A stretch of 64,000 bases of DNA, from the NCBI GenBank assembly GCA_023105745.1, contig JALGQZ010000003.1, positions 44,168,185 through 44,232,184 on the forward strand, given 5' to 3'. Within the stretch, counting starts at the first letter, position 1; each line of letters starts with the position of its first letter. A model generated the notes under the pieces. It was not told the origin of the DNA. It did no database searches and saw only the letters and a program-made list of their open reading frames with translations. Origin of the DNA: Austropuccinia psidii (taxonomy: Eukaryota; Basidiomycota; Pucciniomycetes; Pucciniales; Sphaerophragmiaceae). The position numbers and the translations under genes were made by a program. This document shows, one piece after another, positions 24,667 through 36,572 of the stretch.

Positions 24667-27600
24667 CTGAATAGTCGTAGATTAAATGAAGTCAATATGA
24701 CGCAGAAGACAGTGTCAAAAATTAAGCTCGACTAGTTTCCAACTAACTTGATCTGCATCAACTTCATCTCCAACAACAGGTGCCTCACGCGTTTGATACG
24801 AATCAACTGCAAATTGTATTAAATCTTCTAAATCTTCGTCTCTACAATTGATTGAAAGAGCTATAAAACAATGAATAATGTTCTCATCCAAAGATTGACG
24901 GCATAAATGTTTGTCCTGTGAAGAGATTAGGTGGTGGCGAAAGATCTTCTCCAATGCTTTCCCGACCGCTGGCAGATCCGAAACTTTGTTACAAGAGCGC
25001 AAAATCCCCTGCAAAAAAAAAAGAGCCTCGGTCAAAAAGGTTTGACAAAAGAAGGCAAATATCTACCAACTTTGCAAGCACCAAACCAATTGTTTTCAAT
25101 ATTCTCCACAAGATTACGCATTCGCGCATCCAATTGCTGACGTTCTTGCCACCATAGCACTTTCTCGTTATGTCCTGATACGTGCCGGGCACGTTGCGTA
25201 GCAGCGTTACTTCGACTGACGATTTCCTGCAGTTCTTTTGAAGCCACTGGCAATGTAAAAAGATCATCTTCACCTTCTCTACGATTAAATCGATCCATAG
25301 GAAGCTTGACAACAAAGGGATTGCAAGTCTCGTTGTGCTGGACAACAAAAAGGCTACTTCGGTCAAACGCTAGATGAATTGACACTACTCGCCATCCAGT
25401 GGGCAAAGAAGGAAGGGGGCGATACGTAGCTGGCGAGTCCATGTCGTTCTGGTGATTCACGGCAAGACCCTGCCAATATCTTTGTTTACCCTCAGATGCA
25501 GAATCCGTATCTGTTCCATGAACCATTAATGTTTCGGGGATATCTTTCATCTCTGACGGCCAATCCATGTCATTTCCAGGGGTAACGCTTCGCAATTTGA
25601 GACGAAGATTCTCAAGCATTTCGCGGCGAAGGGTGAGATTACAACCAAAATCTAAACGTCCAAAACCAAGCTCAGATTTTCTAGGACATGAGCAAGTATT
25701 GAAAAATAATAGCCTTTATCCAACTCACCTAGAAGCGCGGCGACTTCACTTGACGCATTTTTCGTTGTTTGCCCAAGAATGGATGTCACAAACTTGAGAG
25801 TTACCAAAGTATCAATCGCCTCGTGCAAATTGACAACGTCTGCACATCCAATAACCCTTTTGGTCAGCATTTCATGCATCAACTTTATGGGTTGAGAAAG
25901 TTGCGCGAATTCGTTCTTGCGACCAGTTATCTTATCCAAGCCAGACAGATGAGGTATTATAATCACTAAAAAAATACCAGCAATTAGTCGGATTTACAAA
26001 GCAATGTGTATTAACATGATAAAGCGCGTACTTGCTTCTGGTAATACTCCTAAAAGCGGATCAACTCTGAAATTTTGAAGAACATCGTCCAGCCGAAGCA
26101 TTGCCATCAAAGTGGTTTCAAATACCTGAAGAAATGGTGTTTGGAAATTAGTAATAGATGTGAAATGTTTCAAAAAAGCTCACTTTTTCTCGAGCCCTTA
26201 GAGGCATCTTGGAAAAAACTCGAAGTGCATGGGACAGTTCTTCTGAACGGCGCATGGCCCGCGAGATGAGAACTAATGCGAAAACCGCAGAAAGTAATCA
26301 ACAAAGAGTTTCACGAATTTTACCAACTCTGATGGACCTGCTCAACAAACCTTGAATTCGAGTGACTTGGGCTGCCAACAAAGTAGGCACTACGCAAGTG
26401 AGTGAGGGAACGGAAACCCTTGTTGGTGATTTAAATGAAACTTTCAAAGATTTTGGAGAGCTAGTCAAACAAGGCGTAAGCAAACCAAGAAACGCAAATA
26501 CTTGGGCCAACAAAAAATTGATACCTTGTGGATTGCAATACGAAAGCACAGTTACTATCAAGACCTTTTAAGAATTGCAACATCTTGGCACAATGGGCTT
26601 TTGCTTCGGCAAAATTTGCCAACTTGTAAGCAATTTCGCATTTCAATCTCCATAGCTCCGCCACTTCGCAGCTGGGTTGATCGGGGAGAAGTAAAAAGGA
26701 GTCTTTTAAAATAGTTTCGGCTGCCTCAAACTCACGTTTAAAGATAAGAATGTTGGCTTTAATAGTCATGCTGCTGACTTTAAGGCGAGGAGAGCCGATG
26801 TGATTTGAGATAGCAAGTAATTGGGCCAAATAACCTTCTGCTATACGGGGGGATCCCAGGGAAATGTACAAGGCAATTACCCTACTTAACATTCCAAAAA
26901 TCATCCCGGCCAGCTTCCAATTAAGCTCGCCAATTGGATGACTTTCAATTGTCAATGGTAAAGGAGTCGATTCGCGTGGTACCTCAGGCAAAGGAACGCA
27001 ATCTTGCGCCTGTGGATTGCTACTGAAAACATCTCCTACTGAGTGGGCAACAGTTTGAGCTGCTTGTTCCGGTGGACGAGATGATATGCGGAGAATGTTT
27101 GAAGATGCTCTGTAGAGCAACCGAACTGCCCGCGCCGCGGATTCAATAGCCAAGGTTAAATTTCCTTGCTTTTCTTGAATGTGAGAATGGGTGAACGAAG
27201 CAAGAGCAATCATCTGCAATGCTCTTGTTTTCTGAACGACCTTTTGGGTAGAAGACATTTCGGACTTTCCGGATTGGCCATCCTCTTGAATAGCCAATGT
27301 CCATTTATCACCTGCGCATATAAATACTGAAATAGCACTTGCCAAATCTCCAGCTTCAGCGAAGCACCTGGAATAAAGTAATAAAATCATGCTCTCGCTG
27401 GTTAAAGCGTCTTGAAGGGATTGTGTCGATGAAGAATTGATAATATGTTGGGCATCAGATAGAAGAGTACTGGAATGATCATACTCCTCACATTGCATAT
27501 AAGTTGAAGCCAAGTCAACATTGGTAGCGATTTGTCTTCCAACATCTTGCTCGTCTGCCGACGACTGCCATCCGCAAGCCAATCCCAAACGCTGCAGAAA

Positions 27601-30600
27601 TGTGAAGACCCGTAGTTTAAGTAAAACAAGCCCATGGGCATCGAGAACGTATGCGAAAAGCGTGAGTAATTGAGCTTGGCGAGTAGGCTCGTCGAAAGGG
27701 CACGACTCGGCGACAGTGCTCAAATCAAGACTTTGCATCTTAACTGAAGGCGAAAACAGCCTTGAAGGCTTACTATCTCTATTTTGTCCGGGGGTTTTGA
27801 AAGGGAGATGGGGACATTTGTTGATCTTGCTAACAGGAGTTAAAGGAGTGACAAGGTTGACTTTTGATTTGGCTGATACCGAACGAGGGCAGGGTTTTGA
27901 TACAGTTGGACCAATTGAGCGAGTTTTTAGTTTTGCCTTCAGTGGTGATGATTTAACCCTGAAAGAAATGCCTTCCATTTTGGTAAGAGCTTGTTGACTG
28001 AACTCAACAAAATCATCTTGTAGGTCTCGCAATTGAGCTGCCAACGCTAGCCAGATATAGCTTAACGCGAAATACTGGTTTGCAAAAAGCTTCAGTCCAT
28101 CATCAAAACCATAGTTGCTTGCCTGGAGTAGAGCCGTTGCTTCTGCAAGGAGACTTAAGAGAGTGTCATAAGTCGAATCCGACCGCACCTCTGAGCTAAT
28201 GCTAACATGCCATTCCATGAAACGAATTAGGGCTCTTGTACGTCGTAGGGGATATATTTCTTTGTTGTAAATGTCTAAGCAGTCATTTATAATTCGTTTG
28301 ATAGCAAATCGACATTCTCCTTTCCGGGTGTTTTGGTATAAATACTGAAGTTGCAACTCCAAGATGATACCAACGTCTGAATCAGGGAGGGATTTAGATG
28401 ACAAAGAGTTCCGGAGGCTACATTGAGTGTCCGCCAAGAGGAGTTCCCAAGTAGCAAGCCGGGTTGCCCTTTGAACTAATTTGCAAAGCCCAGGAGCAGC
28501 CCCAAGAATACTACAAATACTGGCGCCCTTGCCCGCCAACTTTGAAAGACATGCAAAATTAGCTGGGTCATGCGACAAAATAGCTGCAATGTAGGCATCA
28601 TATGACTTGGCAGGGTTGATTGACAAGTAACATAGAGCTAAGAGCTCCCAACGTTTAATCATTTGCTGCTTTAAGGCTTGGAGTGTGCCATCAGTATCAA
28701 TGTAACTATCCAATTCTAGCATCGAGCCGGAATTTCCAAGAATATTAAACATAGTGTTAGGCAGCTCACAAGCGGGCCGAACAAAATCTATGGCGATTGC
28801 GACTTTGCCTTCATGGTATAGTGCGACGCCGGCATTATAGTATGCAGAAGTGAGACACCTAATGATCGAAACATCAGGCACATTGAGCAACTTGATTAAG
28901 GGTTGGCATCGATCAAAGTGGTCTAATGCTATTCTGTGTGACTCAGGACAGTCCACGCGAAATGAGCTTTCTGCCATGGCGACCAGTGTCTCCACCGATC
29001 CGGCAATCATGGTCAGTCGAAGGGTTGCGTCGGCAGCTCGATTATCGGCGATCTTTCCTTCTTTAAGTACATAATTGGCCCACATATCAACTATGGTTTT
29101 AGAAATAGAATAGCAAGCTACTGAAATGCGCTCATTAAGTGATGATTTGCTCCCTTCTGCAATGGTCCTTCGCATCACCCGATTGCAAATCCTTCGCAAT
29201 TTATCCACAACAAGGTTAATCTTTAGTCGGAGCTCAATTGACATGGTATCGCCACGATGAGTCAAAGCGGCAATCGAAAATGCTGATTTTTCAAGATGGT
29301 TCACAGCGCCGCGATCTGTAATGCACTTGAGTTAATAGTGGCAGTCCTTAAATAGCTACAGCCTCCAAATGAAAGCGCAGAATACCTTGACCAGTTTTCA
29401 AATAATGATCCAAGAAATCGTTAGTAGTAGCTACATTCGCGAGGAGTATACCAACGTTCTGTTCGGAGATTGGAGGCTTCTGAGTCTGCAGTCTATTCAC
29501 ATCTTCGGTAGGAGTTTGTGGTGCGATGCCTATCAAGGCAATAGCTTGATCAACCAATTCGAAGTCACCAACTTTACGAGCTAAGCCAATAAAAACCTCG
29601 CATAATTCTTGCCAGCCTGAAGTTTTGGAGAGACAAACATGATCCTCGGCTTGTTGGGCTTGGATGAGTTGCGTGAACAAAAGCCTAGCATCAGCAACAA
29701 CCTCAGAAATCTGACCAGAACATGATCGAGCATATAAAAGCAAGGCTTTTCGAGCTTGGCCCATCAAAGTATCTCCAGTTTTGTGACAGTTGAATTTGAT
29801 TTGAAGTGTATGAAGCAACAAAATTGCAGACTTTCTTAACTGAAATAAGACCCGTGGTTCTAGCAGAGGAAAAATTGAAAGAACAAGCCACCGATCAGCT
29901 CCCCATTAATTTTCTTTGTTAGCTTCCAGTTCTTCAAACAAAACCAACCTAAGAAATCCTCCCAAATTACACAAGCTTTAACAACTGAAGAATATAAAGC
30001 CTGTGCCACGCCCAGCATTCTCTGAGAAAGTTCTTCGTCCTTGATCGAAAAAAAAATTGCAGACCATTGATCAATATTATCGGAAGATTGGAAAGCACAA
30101 AGACAAATCCCAGCCCTGATGACAGCCGTCTGGGCGTTTTCAGGTGAAGCGGAGAGTTGAAAATGTTTGCTCGAGCCATGAATTAAAGAGATCACTGGTT
30201 CGGTGTTAGCTTTGAGGAAGGCTTGAAAGCCTTGAGCTATAGCAGTCAAGAGTAAGAGAGCCACATCCTTCAGACTGGGAAGAATGACTTGCTCAAGGTT
30301 TTTTGGGATAGAAAACGTCAAGACCTTTGAAAATGAGTCCCATGCGGTAGAGGCAATGGGCGAGGTATCAATGGACTTCGACAACGTCAATGGAAGGGGA
30401 GCAGGGGCCGAAGGATAAATCAAGGCTTGCAACGAATCATGTGCGATTTCTAGGAGACGAAGAGCAGGATTATACTAAAATATAAAAAAAAGAGAGAAAA
30501 TCAATGTCATGTCAAGAATTAAGGTGAATAACAAAACCCACCAGTTTCAACTCAAGTACGTGATTGACGAGTGCTAGTCCTGCTCGTTCTATGTCGTATG

Positions 30601-31276
30601 CGTGGCTGGGGTTGGAACTTGTGGAGGTTAATTTTCTCAAGGCATGAAGTGCAAGATAACATTGATTGATAGCAACCAATACCTCGTTTAGCTTATTGCT
30701 CCAGCTGTTGCTGCCATCTTCTTTTGAGTCCAAAAGTTGCTGATCAATCGGCTGAACATCTGCCTTCCAACCACTTTTCCTGACTGCGGATAGTTTCGAA
30801 AGATTCAAATTAACAGCTTTCATTTGTAAAGTGATTTTTTCACCAATAGGAAGATCCACTTTGCTCTCTGAAGGCGGCGAGAGCATCGAGTGTTTGCATC
30901 GTAGGTGCGTAGGCTTTGAATCAATTGCAATCTTTTGGACCCCATTTGCTAGAACGTCAACACTTGAGCTGGGCTCACGACCCATGGACTTGCTAGCTGA
31001 ACGCTTTCCATTGGTGTCACTAAGATTTACGTGGGGTTTTCCATTGATGTCGTTAAGATTTACGTGGGTGGATGACTTTTGGGAGGCCTTCTGGGCTAAA
31101 GCCTTCCTCGTTCTGGTGGCAGATAAACCACGGTTCTTGATCTGTTGGGTTGGAAGAGGAGGCAAGTCGGTTAAATCTTGCGTCGTTTTCGATGGGCTCG
31201 AGGCGGCTGTCTTGCCGGTGCCAGGCCGAGCACGCGTGCTTCGACGTGATGGAGCTGCCGTCGAGGAAGTCGGCAT
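23628..31276 (-). CDS. ESP1: Separase (peptidase C50, ESP1/Cut1 family), 14 exons
   Basis: Cysteine protease that cleaves the cohesin kleisin at anaphase to release sister chromatids; normally held inactive by securin. Exons (minus): 31276-30542, 30474-29949, 29859-29386, 29315-26525, 26460-26324, 26272-26184, 26125-26032, 25965-25729, 25651-25071, 25008-24748, 24666-24272, 24197-24033, 23964-23789, 23728-23628. All 13 introns are GT-AG, 51-89 nt, and the phases fit, giving about 2253 residues, usual for the family. Residues 1-250 are basic and low-complexity; exons 2-8 are helical-repeat-like with an S/T-P-rich stretch (LVTPLTPVSK, RLFSPSVK). The C-terminal protease has LILDKQLHGFPWE, the His motif YFGHGGAEQY (His ~2111) and the Cys motif LWGCSSG (Cys ~2137), then ANLWDVTDKDIDR and AAPVVYGIPV. 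The ATG at 31276 is the first before the basic N-terminus; the frame stays open upstream, so the start is less sure than the rest. Confidence 0.93.
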
Positions 31277-31653
31277 CTCGCTTTGGAGGCAGGTCAGGAG
31301 TCGACAAGATTGAAACTGAAAGGCCGGCAGAGACGTAGCGGATCTTGAACTGCTTTTCGAGATCTTCACCAATTCGACGACGAATGTATTATCGTCCCGT
31401 CTGCGGGGGTGGTGGCACCGGCTTGGCAAGAATCCGCGGGCTGGATGCGGAGCGGAGTTCTCTCCAGCCGAGGCGCATACATGCGCAGCTCGGCGCATTG
31501 GCAATTTTGCACTGCGGCTTCTGTAATTTTACCGGCAAGCTGCGGTCTTGGCGCGCCACCGCCCCCGTTCTGTGCCTTCACACGGTAAAGCTAAGGCCCG
31601 AGCCCGATATCCACGGGTTTCCCGTGGCTTTCCCGCTCGGGAAACAGCTACGG
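31277..31653 (-). promoter_or_regulatory. Separase upstream region, GC-rich, cut by the Copia insertion
   Basis: The 377 bp between the separase start codon and the Copia element are markedly GC-richer than the rest of the window. They hold an open frame continuous with separase (back to about 31504), so part may be transcribed or coding. Close to the Copia boundary are two hairpins: CCACGGG-TTT-CCCGTGG (31611-31627) and TTTCCCG-CT-CGGGAAA (31629-31644). No TATA box was recognised. The natural upstream sequence resumes at 36396, beyond the transposon. Confidence 0.5.
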
Positions 31654-31959
31654 TGTTATAATTTATTATTTTTATTTACTAATACTAATACTAATCTAGG
31701 TATGCTTATTCTCTTGTAAATACAATTTAATAATAATCTCCCCTGATAGCGTACCTGATTAGTGAATAAAATTTATTCAATCGTTAGTAAAAGTAAAAAT
31801 AAAAATAATAAAATTTAAAAGGAAGATCTCCCCTGAGGGATTAATCTTTCTTTTAATTTTTCTTTTAAATGTTAATTTTGATATTATGCATATTCAATAT
31901 TCGTCTATCATCAAGTTAGGTTTATTTTATTATCTTCTGTATTTGATAATAAAACAACA
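31654..31959 (-). repeat. Copia 3' LTR (306 bp)
   Basis: In element orientation it starts TGTTGTTTTATTATC after the polypurine tract ATGGAGGGGAG (complement of 31961-31971) and ends AATTATAACA at the TACGG target duplication. It is the unduplicated form of the LTR. Confidence 0.93.
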
Positions 31960-31980
31960 CTCCCCTCCATAAAATCAAAA

Positions 31981-34900
31981 TTACATCCAATTCACAATAT
32001 TGCTAAAGTGGCCGATTTTGAGATAGCCAATTGCCTTTGTGAGAATGTCCGCCAATTGGTTGTTGGTAGAGATCCATGATAGTTTAATCTTTTCACATTT
32101 AATGTATTCATTTATCAGATTAAAGTCTCTGATTAAATGTCGAGTTTGTTTTCTATTCATTGAAGCAGTCGATATCCCTACAGCTGTCTTGTTGTCTGAT
32201 AACATAATCGGAATCAGCTTGCCTAATACAGATTGAAACAAATTCGAAACCCATATGCACTCTTTTACTGCGAATGATAGGGCCATATACTCCGCCTGCG
32301 CTGTCGAAGAAGCTACCGTTGTTTGTCGTTTAGACTGCCAAGAGATCGGGTTCCTGCCTTGCATAATGAGATATCCATGTGTTGATCGGTCGCCTTCTCC
32401 CCCCCAATTAGCGTCTACATAACACTTAATCTCACGCGAATTGTTGTTTTTTGATATTAGGATTCCCATATTCCTAGTCCCTCTCATATAAGCAATTAAA
32501 TGATCCAGTGCAAGCCAGTGAGAACTATCTGCGTTCATGGAAAATCGGGCGAGGTAGTTAACAGCATAACATATGTCTGGTCTGGTCGCTTGTGCAATAT
32601 ACAGTAACATACCAATCCTCTTTAGGTATTGTTTGTCCATTGCCCTAGCATGATTCGAATGTAGTTTACAATTGATAGGTAATGGGGATTTAGCTGTAAT
32701 ATTGCTCGGTGTCAAATGGGTTAATTTATCAATGAGGTCTGGTTGGTAAAATTTGAAACCCTCTTTCCCTTTCTCAATGGTTATTCCCACTAGATTACCA
32801 ATATCATCGTTCCATTTAATTGTCAGCTTTTTGTTCAACTCTTCCATTATTTCTTCCATTAAACTATCAGAAGAAGCAGTTATTGCTCCGTCATCAACGT
32901 GAACCCATAAGATGGCCTGTTCACCTCCTGTTTGAAAAATGTAAGTGCTTGGGTCTTTGTCATTTGGTCTAAAGCCTATATCTTGTAGAATACTCTTCAG
33001 GTGCAACCACCAGCAGCGTGCAGCCTGTTTAGTTCCATAAAGTGCTTTTTTCAATTTTAATACTTTAAATTTTTCATTTTTCATACCTTGTGGATTCCAA
33101 ATAAATATGGGTTTGTCGATTAAACTATGTAAGAAAGCAACCTTTACATCAAAGGTCTTTATTCGCCATTTATGCATACAAGCAGTGGAAAAAAGTAGTC
33201 TCAAAGCATTAAAAGTTGGCGTGGGTGCAAACGTTTCATCGTAGTTGATCCCGTGAATTTGTCTGAAACCTCTCGCCACCAACCTTGCCTTGTATCGATC
33301 CGGCTTCTTTACAAAAACCCACTTAGTACTAAGTATACTCTCATGTGGAACTTGAGCAAGCGCTTGCTTCAAGTCTACACATTCAAATACGTCTTCCTTG
33401 GACATGCTTGCAAGCTCTTCTTCAATAGCTTCAATCCATTCTTTCTTGTTTGGTGATTTGATTGCCTCTTGATATGTGGTCGGTAACAACATGGCCGGAT
33501 TCTCTTCGGAGGAAATAGCAGTTATTAATCGATCTTGATTTTCAATCTCATCAATCATCTTTCGGTCAAATAAGTCTGCCACCTGGATAGATTGTACCTG
33601 CCAGGTGTAGCTTTTGCTGGGATTGTAAAAAACTCTTTCATCAAATTTTACACTTGCAGACCGGACAATGTTCTTCTTCCCAGGCATCCAAAACAACCAA
33701 CCCTTCGAATCTTCAGCAACTCCTAAGTGATAACCAGTAATCGCTCTGGCTGATAAATCTTTCTTAAAATTATGATTGTAAATAAAAGATGTTGCTCCAA
33801 AGACCCGCAGTAAGTCAAGCGATGGCTTTCTACCGCCTAGTAACTCAAATGGTGTTTTCTCATCATTGGTATGCAGGGATCGATTGAAGATCCAGACAGC
33901 GTGTCGATATGCCCATGGCCATAGAAAAGGGGAAGTCTCGACACATGCAGCATAGTTCGCGCCATCTCGGAGATCGTTTGGTTCGTCCGTTCAATTCTAC
34001 CGTTTTGGTGGTGTTCATAGGGCATAGCTAACTCATGAATTATTCCTTTACCTTCCAAAAAATGTTGAAGTGTATGATTCCTAAATTCCGTTCTGTTATC
34101 GCTTCGCAAAACTTTAATTGTGTTGTTGGTGACATTGATGAATTGATTCATCCAATGTTGAAGTTTGAATTTTGCTTCACTCTTGTCGCCGATGGGTATA
34201 GCAACTACTACTTTTGAAAATACATCCTGTATCATTAAAATGTATTTCATACCATTAAGACTCTCAGGAAGAACACGGATAAGGTCAACAACAATAACAT
34301 CACCTGGCTTCTCAACATTACCGCGTGATCCATTCTTTATAGGTCGGTGTTCACTCTTGGAAATGGAGCACGGATGGCACACATCAATGTTCTTCAAACA
34401 TGAAAGGGTAATGCCTTTAGTGGCGTTGTATTTCAGTAATCGGTTAATGTTTCTAATAGACAAATGACCCATTCGTTGATGCCATAAGGAGCTCGTGTCT
34501 TGAGAGACAGAATCAGGATTTTTATAAGTAACAGCAGAAGAATCGATAGCATCTAAAGGCTTGATGTTGATATCATAGGAGTCATCCTTCACGCGTAAAA
34601 ACCACCTCGCATTCTTTTTATAACTATAGAACTTAATGCCTCCCTGTTGAATTATAAATTGATTTTCGCAAAATGTTATGTTGATCAGTTGATCAATCAT
34701 CTGGCCAATGGATAGAATAATCCTCGGTATATCCTTACAATATAGCACATTGTTAACCGTGAGGATTCCTCTTCCAACTTTTAATCGGACTTGTCCGATG
34801 CCGGCTACTCGGAATTTTTGATTAGACGCAACAGACAGAGTCATGTCAGCTTGCATCATATTGGTGAATAAGGAAATGTCGCCTACAACGGAGTGGGTGG

Positions 34901-35891
34901 CTCTGGAATCCAATGATGCTTCAAGACTTTCTAGGGACGGTCCTGCATCATAACTAGCGACGCTTGCATTACTTGGGGTACCTTGTGTACGAATCTTGAG
35001 GGCTTTGGCTCGGACTTGACAATTCGGTACCCAATGCCCAAGTTCTCCACAATAAAAACAGGGTTTAGTCGGATCAAAAGCTTTGATTTCTTTCTTTGTA
35101 GGATTAGTAGATTTGCTGGGGCGTGGTGCCGAAGCGGATCGACCCTTATCCCCATCCTTATGCTTGGTATGACCAGGAAACGACGCATTGATACGCGCAA
35201 CGTTTGTACTGTGATCAAAACTTGGTGAAGCGGTTTTAATCTGTCGAATCATGTCAAGTAGATCATCTGTATGTACTTTGAGATGAGGATTAGTAGCAAG
35301 TCTAGTGTTGAGTGCTGCAGTAATGTGATCTCGGAGTTGAGGAACCGAAAAGAATATAGCAAATGTTGCTATTTTTTCACCATCTAATGGTCCCATTTGA
35401 TTTTCAATAGATTGAATGGCTTCATAAACTGAAAGTGAGAAATTTTCAATATCATCAATGCGGTCCGTCAAGTTGAAAAGCACCTTGGCGTTGTGCGTGA
35501 TGGACGACCAAGAAGGTCTGTTAAAACGACTCTTGATTGCGCAATAGATTGTTCTAGCATTAAGCCTCCGCATTGGTGATGTAATGGATCCGAATACATT
35601 GTGTTGTACACTGTACTCGATGAATGAAATTGCCACCAAATTACGTAAATGGTTTTGATCCGGTTTCTCTTTTTTGAAGTATTCAGGATCACCATTGTAG
35701 TATGTTCTCCATGCATTAAGTAAACCTTTTGACCATGAGTTAAAATTAACGCCATCAAATTTAAGGCGTGGTCAAATTTGTTCGGCCAGTTGTGTGAATC
35801 GATGAAATATTTCAGCTTGTTTGTCAGCTTGTAAGAGTAATGACATTTCATCCAGATTAGAGGTGAGATCTTTGTGATCGGGAGTTGTCAT
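31981..35891 (-). pseudogene. Copia gag-pol polyprotein, two ORF breaks plus a mutated protease motif
   Basis: It starts ATG at 35891 (MTTPDHKDLTSNLDEMS). Visible in order: gag with CCHC knuckle CFYCGELGHWVPNC; protease motif LDSRATHS, where the family has DSG; integrase with the HHCC finger, VVDLIRVL, LRSDNRTEF and RIERTNQ; reverse transcriptase (KARLVARGF, FDVKVAFLHS, WVHVDDG at 32890-32901); and RNase H (CYVDANWGG, AEYMALSFAVKE), ending at 31981. Two breaks are seen: an in-frame TGA at 35774-35772 and a one-base deletion at about 33920, in the TAT-GGCCATGG stretch after integrase. Everything else is one continuous frame. With Gly to Arg in the protease site, this copy should not move by itself. 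Confidence 0.9.
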
Positions 35892-36000
35892 TTTAGACGA
35901 GGGTAAGAAAACTTTTCCGGATTGAGTTGTTGACGGATCCAGTTTGATTGACAGATAACGTAGAAAAGTTGATCTTTAGAGGTTTACGCTGCTAGCAGTC

Positions 36001-36011
36001 GGCCCATAACC
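36001..36011 (-). promoter_or_regulatory. Copia primer binding site, initiator-tRNA-Met anticodon type
   Basis: Directly inside the 5' LTR the element strand reads GGTTATGGGCC. Its complement, GGCCCATAACC, looks like the anticodon stem-loop (CAU) of an initiator methionine tRNA rather than a tRNA 3' end. Drosophila copia primes from a half-tRNA-iMet cut in the anticodon region, so the same mode is inferred here. The tRNA gene itself is not in the window. Confidence 0.55.
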
Positions 36012-36395
36012 TGTTATAATTTATTATTTTTATTTACTAATACTAATACTAATCTAGGTATGCTTATTCTCTTGTAAATACAATTTAATAATAATCTCCC
36101 CTGATAGCGTACCTGATTAGTGAATAAAATTTATTCAATCGTTAGTAAAAGTAAAAATAAAAATAATAAAATTTAAAAGGAAGATCTCCCCTGATTAGTG
36201 AATAAAATTTATTCAATCGTTAGTAAAAGTAAAAATAAAAATAATTAAATTTAAAAGGAAGATCTCCCCTGAGGGATTAATCTTTCTTTTAATTTTTCTT
36301 TTAAATGTTAATTTTGATATTATGCATATTCAATATTCGTCTATCATCAAGTTAGGTTTATTTTATTATCTTCTGTATTTGATAATAAAACAACA
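36012..36395 (-). repeat. Copia 5' LTR (384 bp) with a 78-bp tandem duplication
   Basis: It has the same ends as the 3' LTR but is 78 bp longer. The block 36112-36189 is repeated at 36190-36267, with one base different (AATAATT against AATAATA). The remaining sequence matches the other LTR. Confidence 0.92.
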
Positions 36396-36572
36396 TACGG
36401 GCAAGACTTCTTACAAAAAAAAAGAGAAAATCCGCGAAGGGTACGGGCACGGTCACAAGGGTAGCTCCCCGAAGGGATCCCCATATGATATTACAATAAC
36501 ATGGCATGAGAAGTAAAAAACAAAAAGAAACAATAAAATATAAATTGAAAAAAAAACAAAGACCCACTCAGT
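36396..36572 (-). other. Sequence beyond the Copia element, GC-rich then AT-rich
   Basis: After the target duplication the pre-insertion sequence resumes with GCAAGACTTC and a GC-rich block (CGCGAAGGGTACGGGCACGG, 36435-36454). It then becomes AT-rich just after the hAT stop codon. It may be the 3' end of the hAT element; no clear terminal inverted repeat was established. Confidence 0.35.

Larger units (their letters stand above)
31654..36395 (-). mobile_element. Ty1/Copia retrotransposon, complete ends, recent insertion
   Basis: Both LTRs are present and flanked by the five-base target duplication TACGG (31649-31653 and 36396-36400). Order on the minus strand is LTR, gag, protease, integrase, reverse transcriptase, RNase H, LTR, the integrase-before-RT order that defines Ty1/Copia. 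The LTRs match almost base for base except for one 78-bp duplication and one substitution, so insertion was recent. The element lies 378 bp upstream of the separase start, in the same transcriptional direction. Confidence 0.95.

Noticed and set aside
27402..29074. Plus- and minus-strand openings of 70-93 codons within the separase coding region
   Set aside because: They are shadows of the 2791-nt separase exon in other frames.
31592..31612. TAAGGCCCGAGCCCGATAT as a hAT terminal inverted repeat paired with GGATACGGCTATGGCC at 58675-58690
   Set aside because: Only a loose match, and no 8-bp target duplication was found on the two sides, so the hAT ends remain unset.
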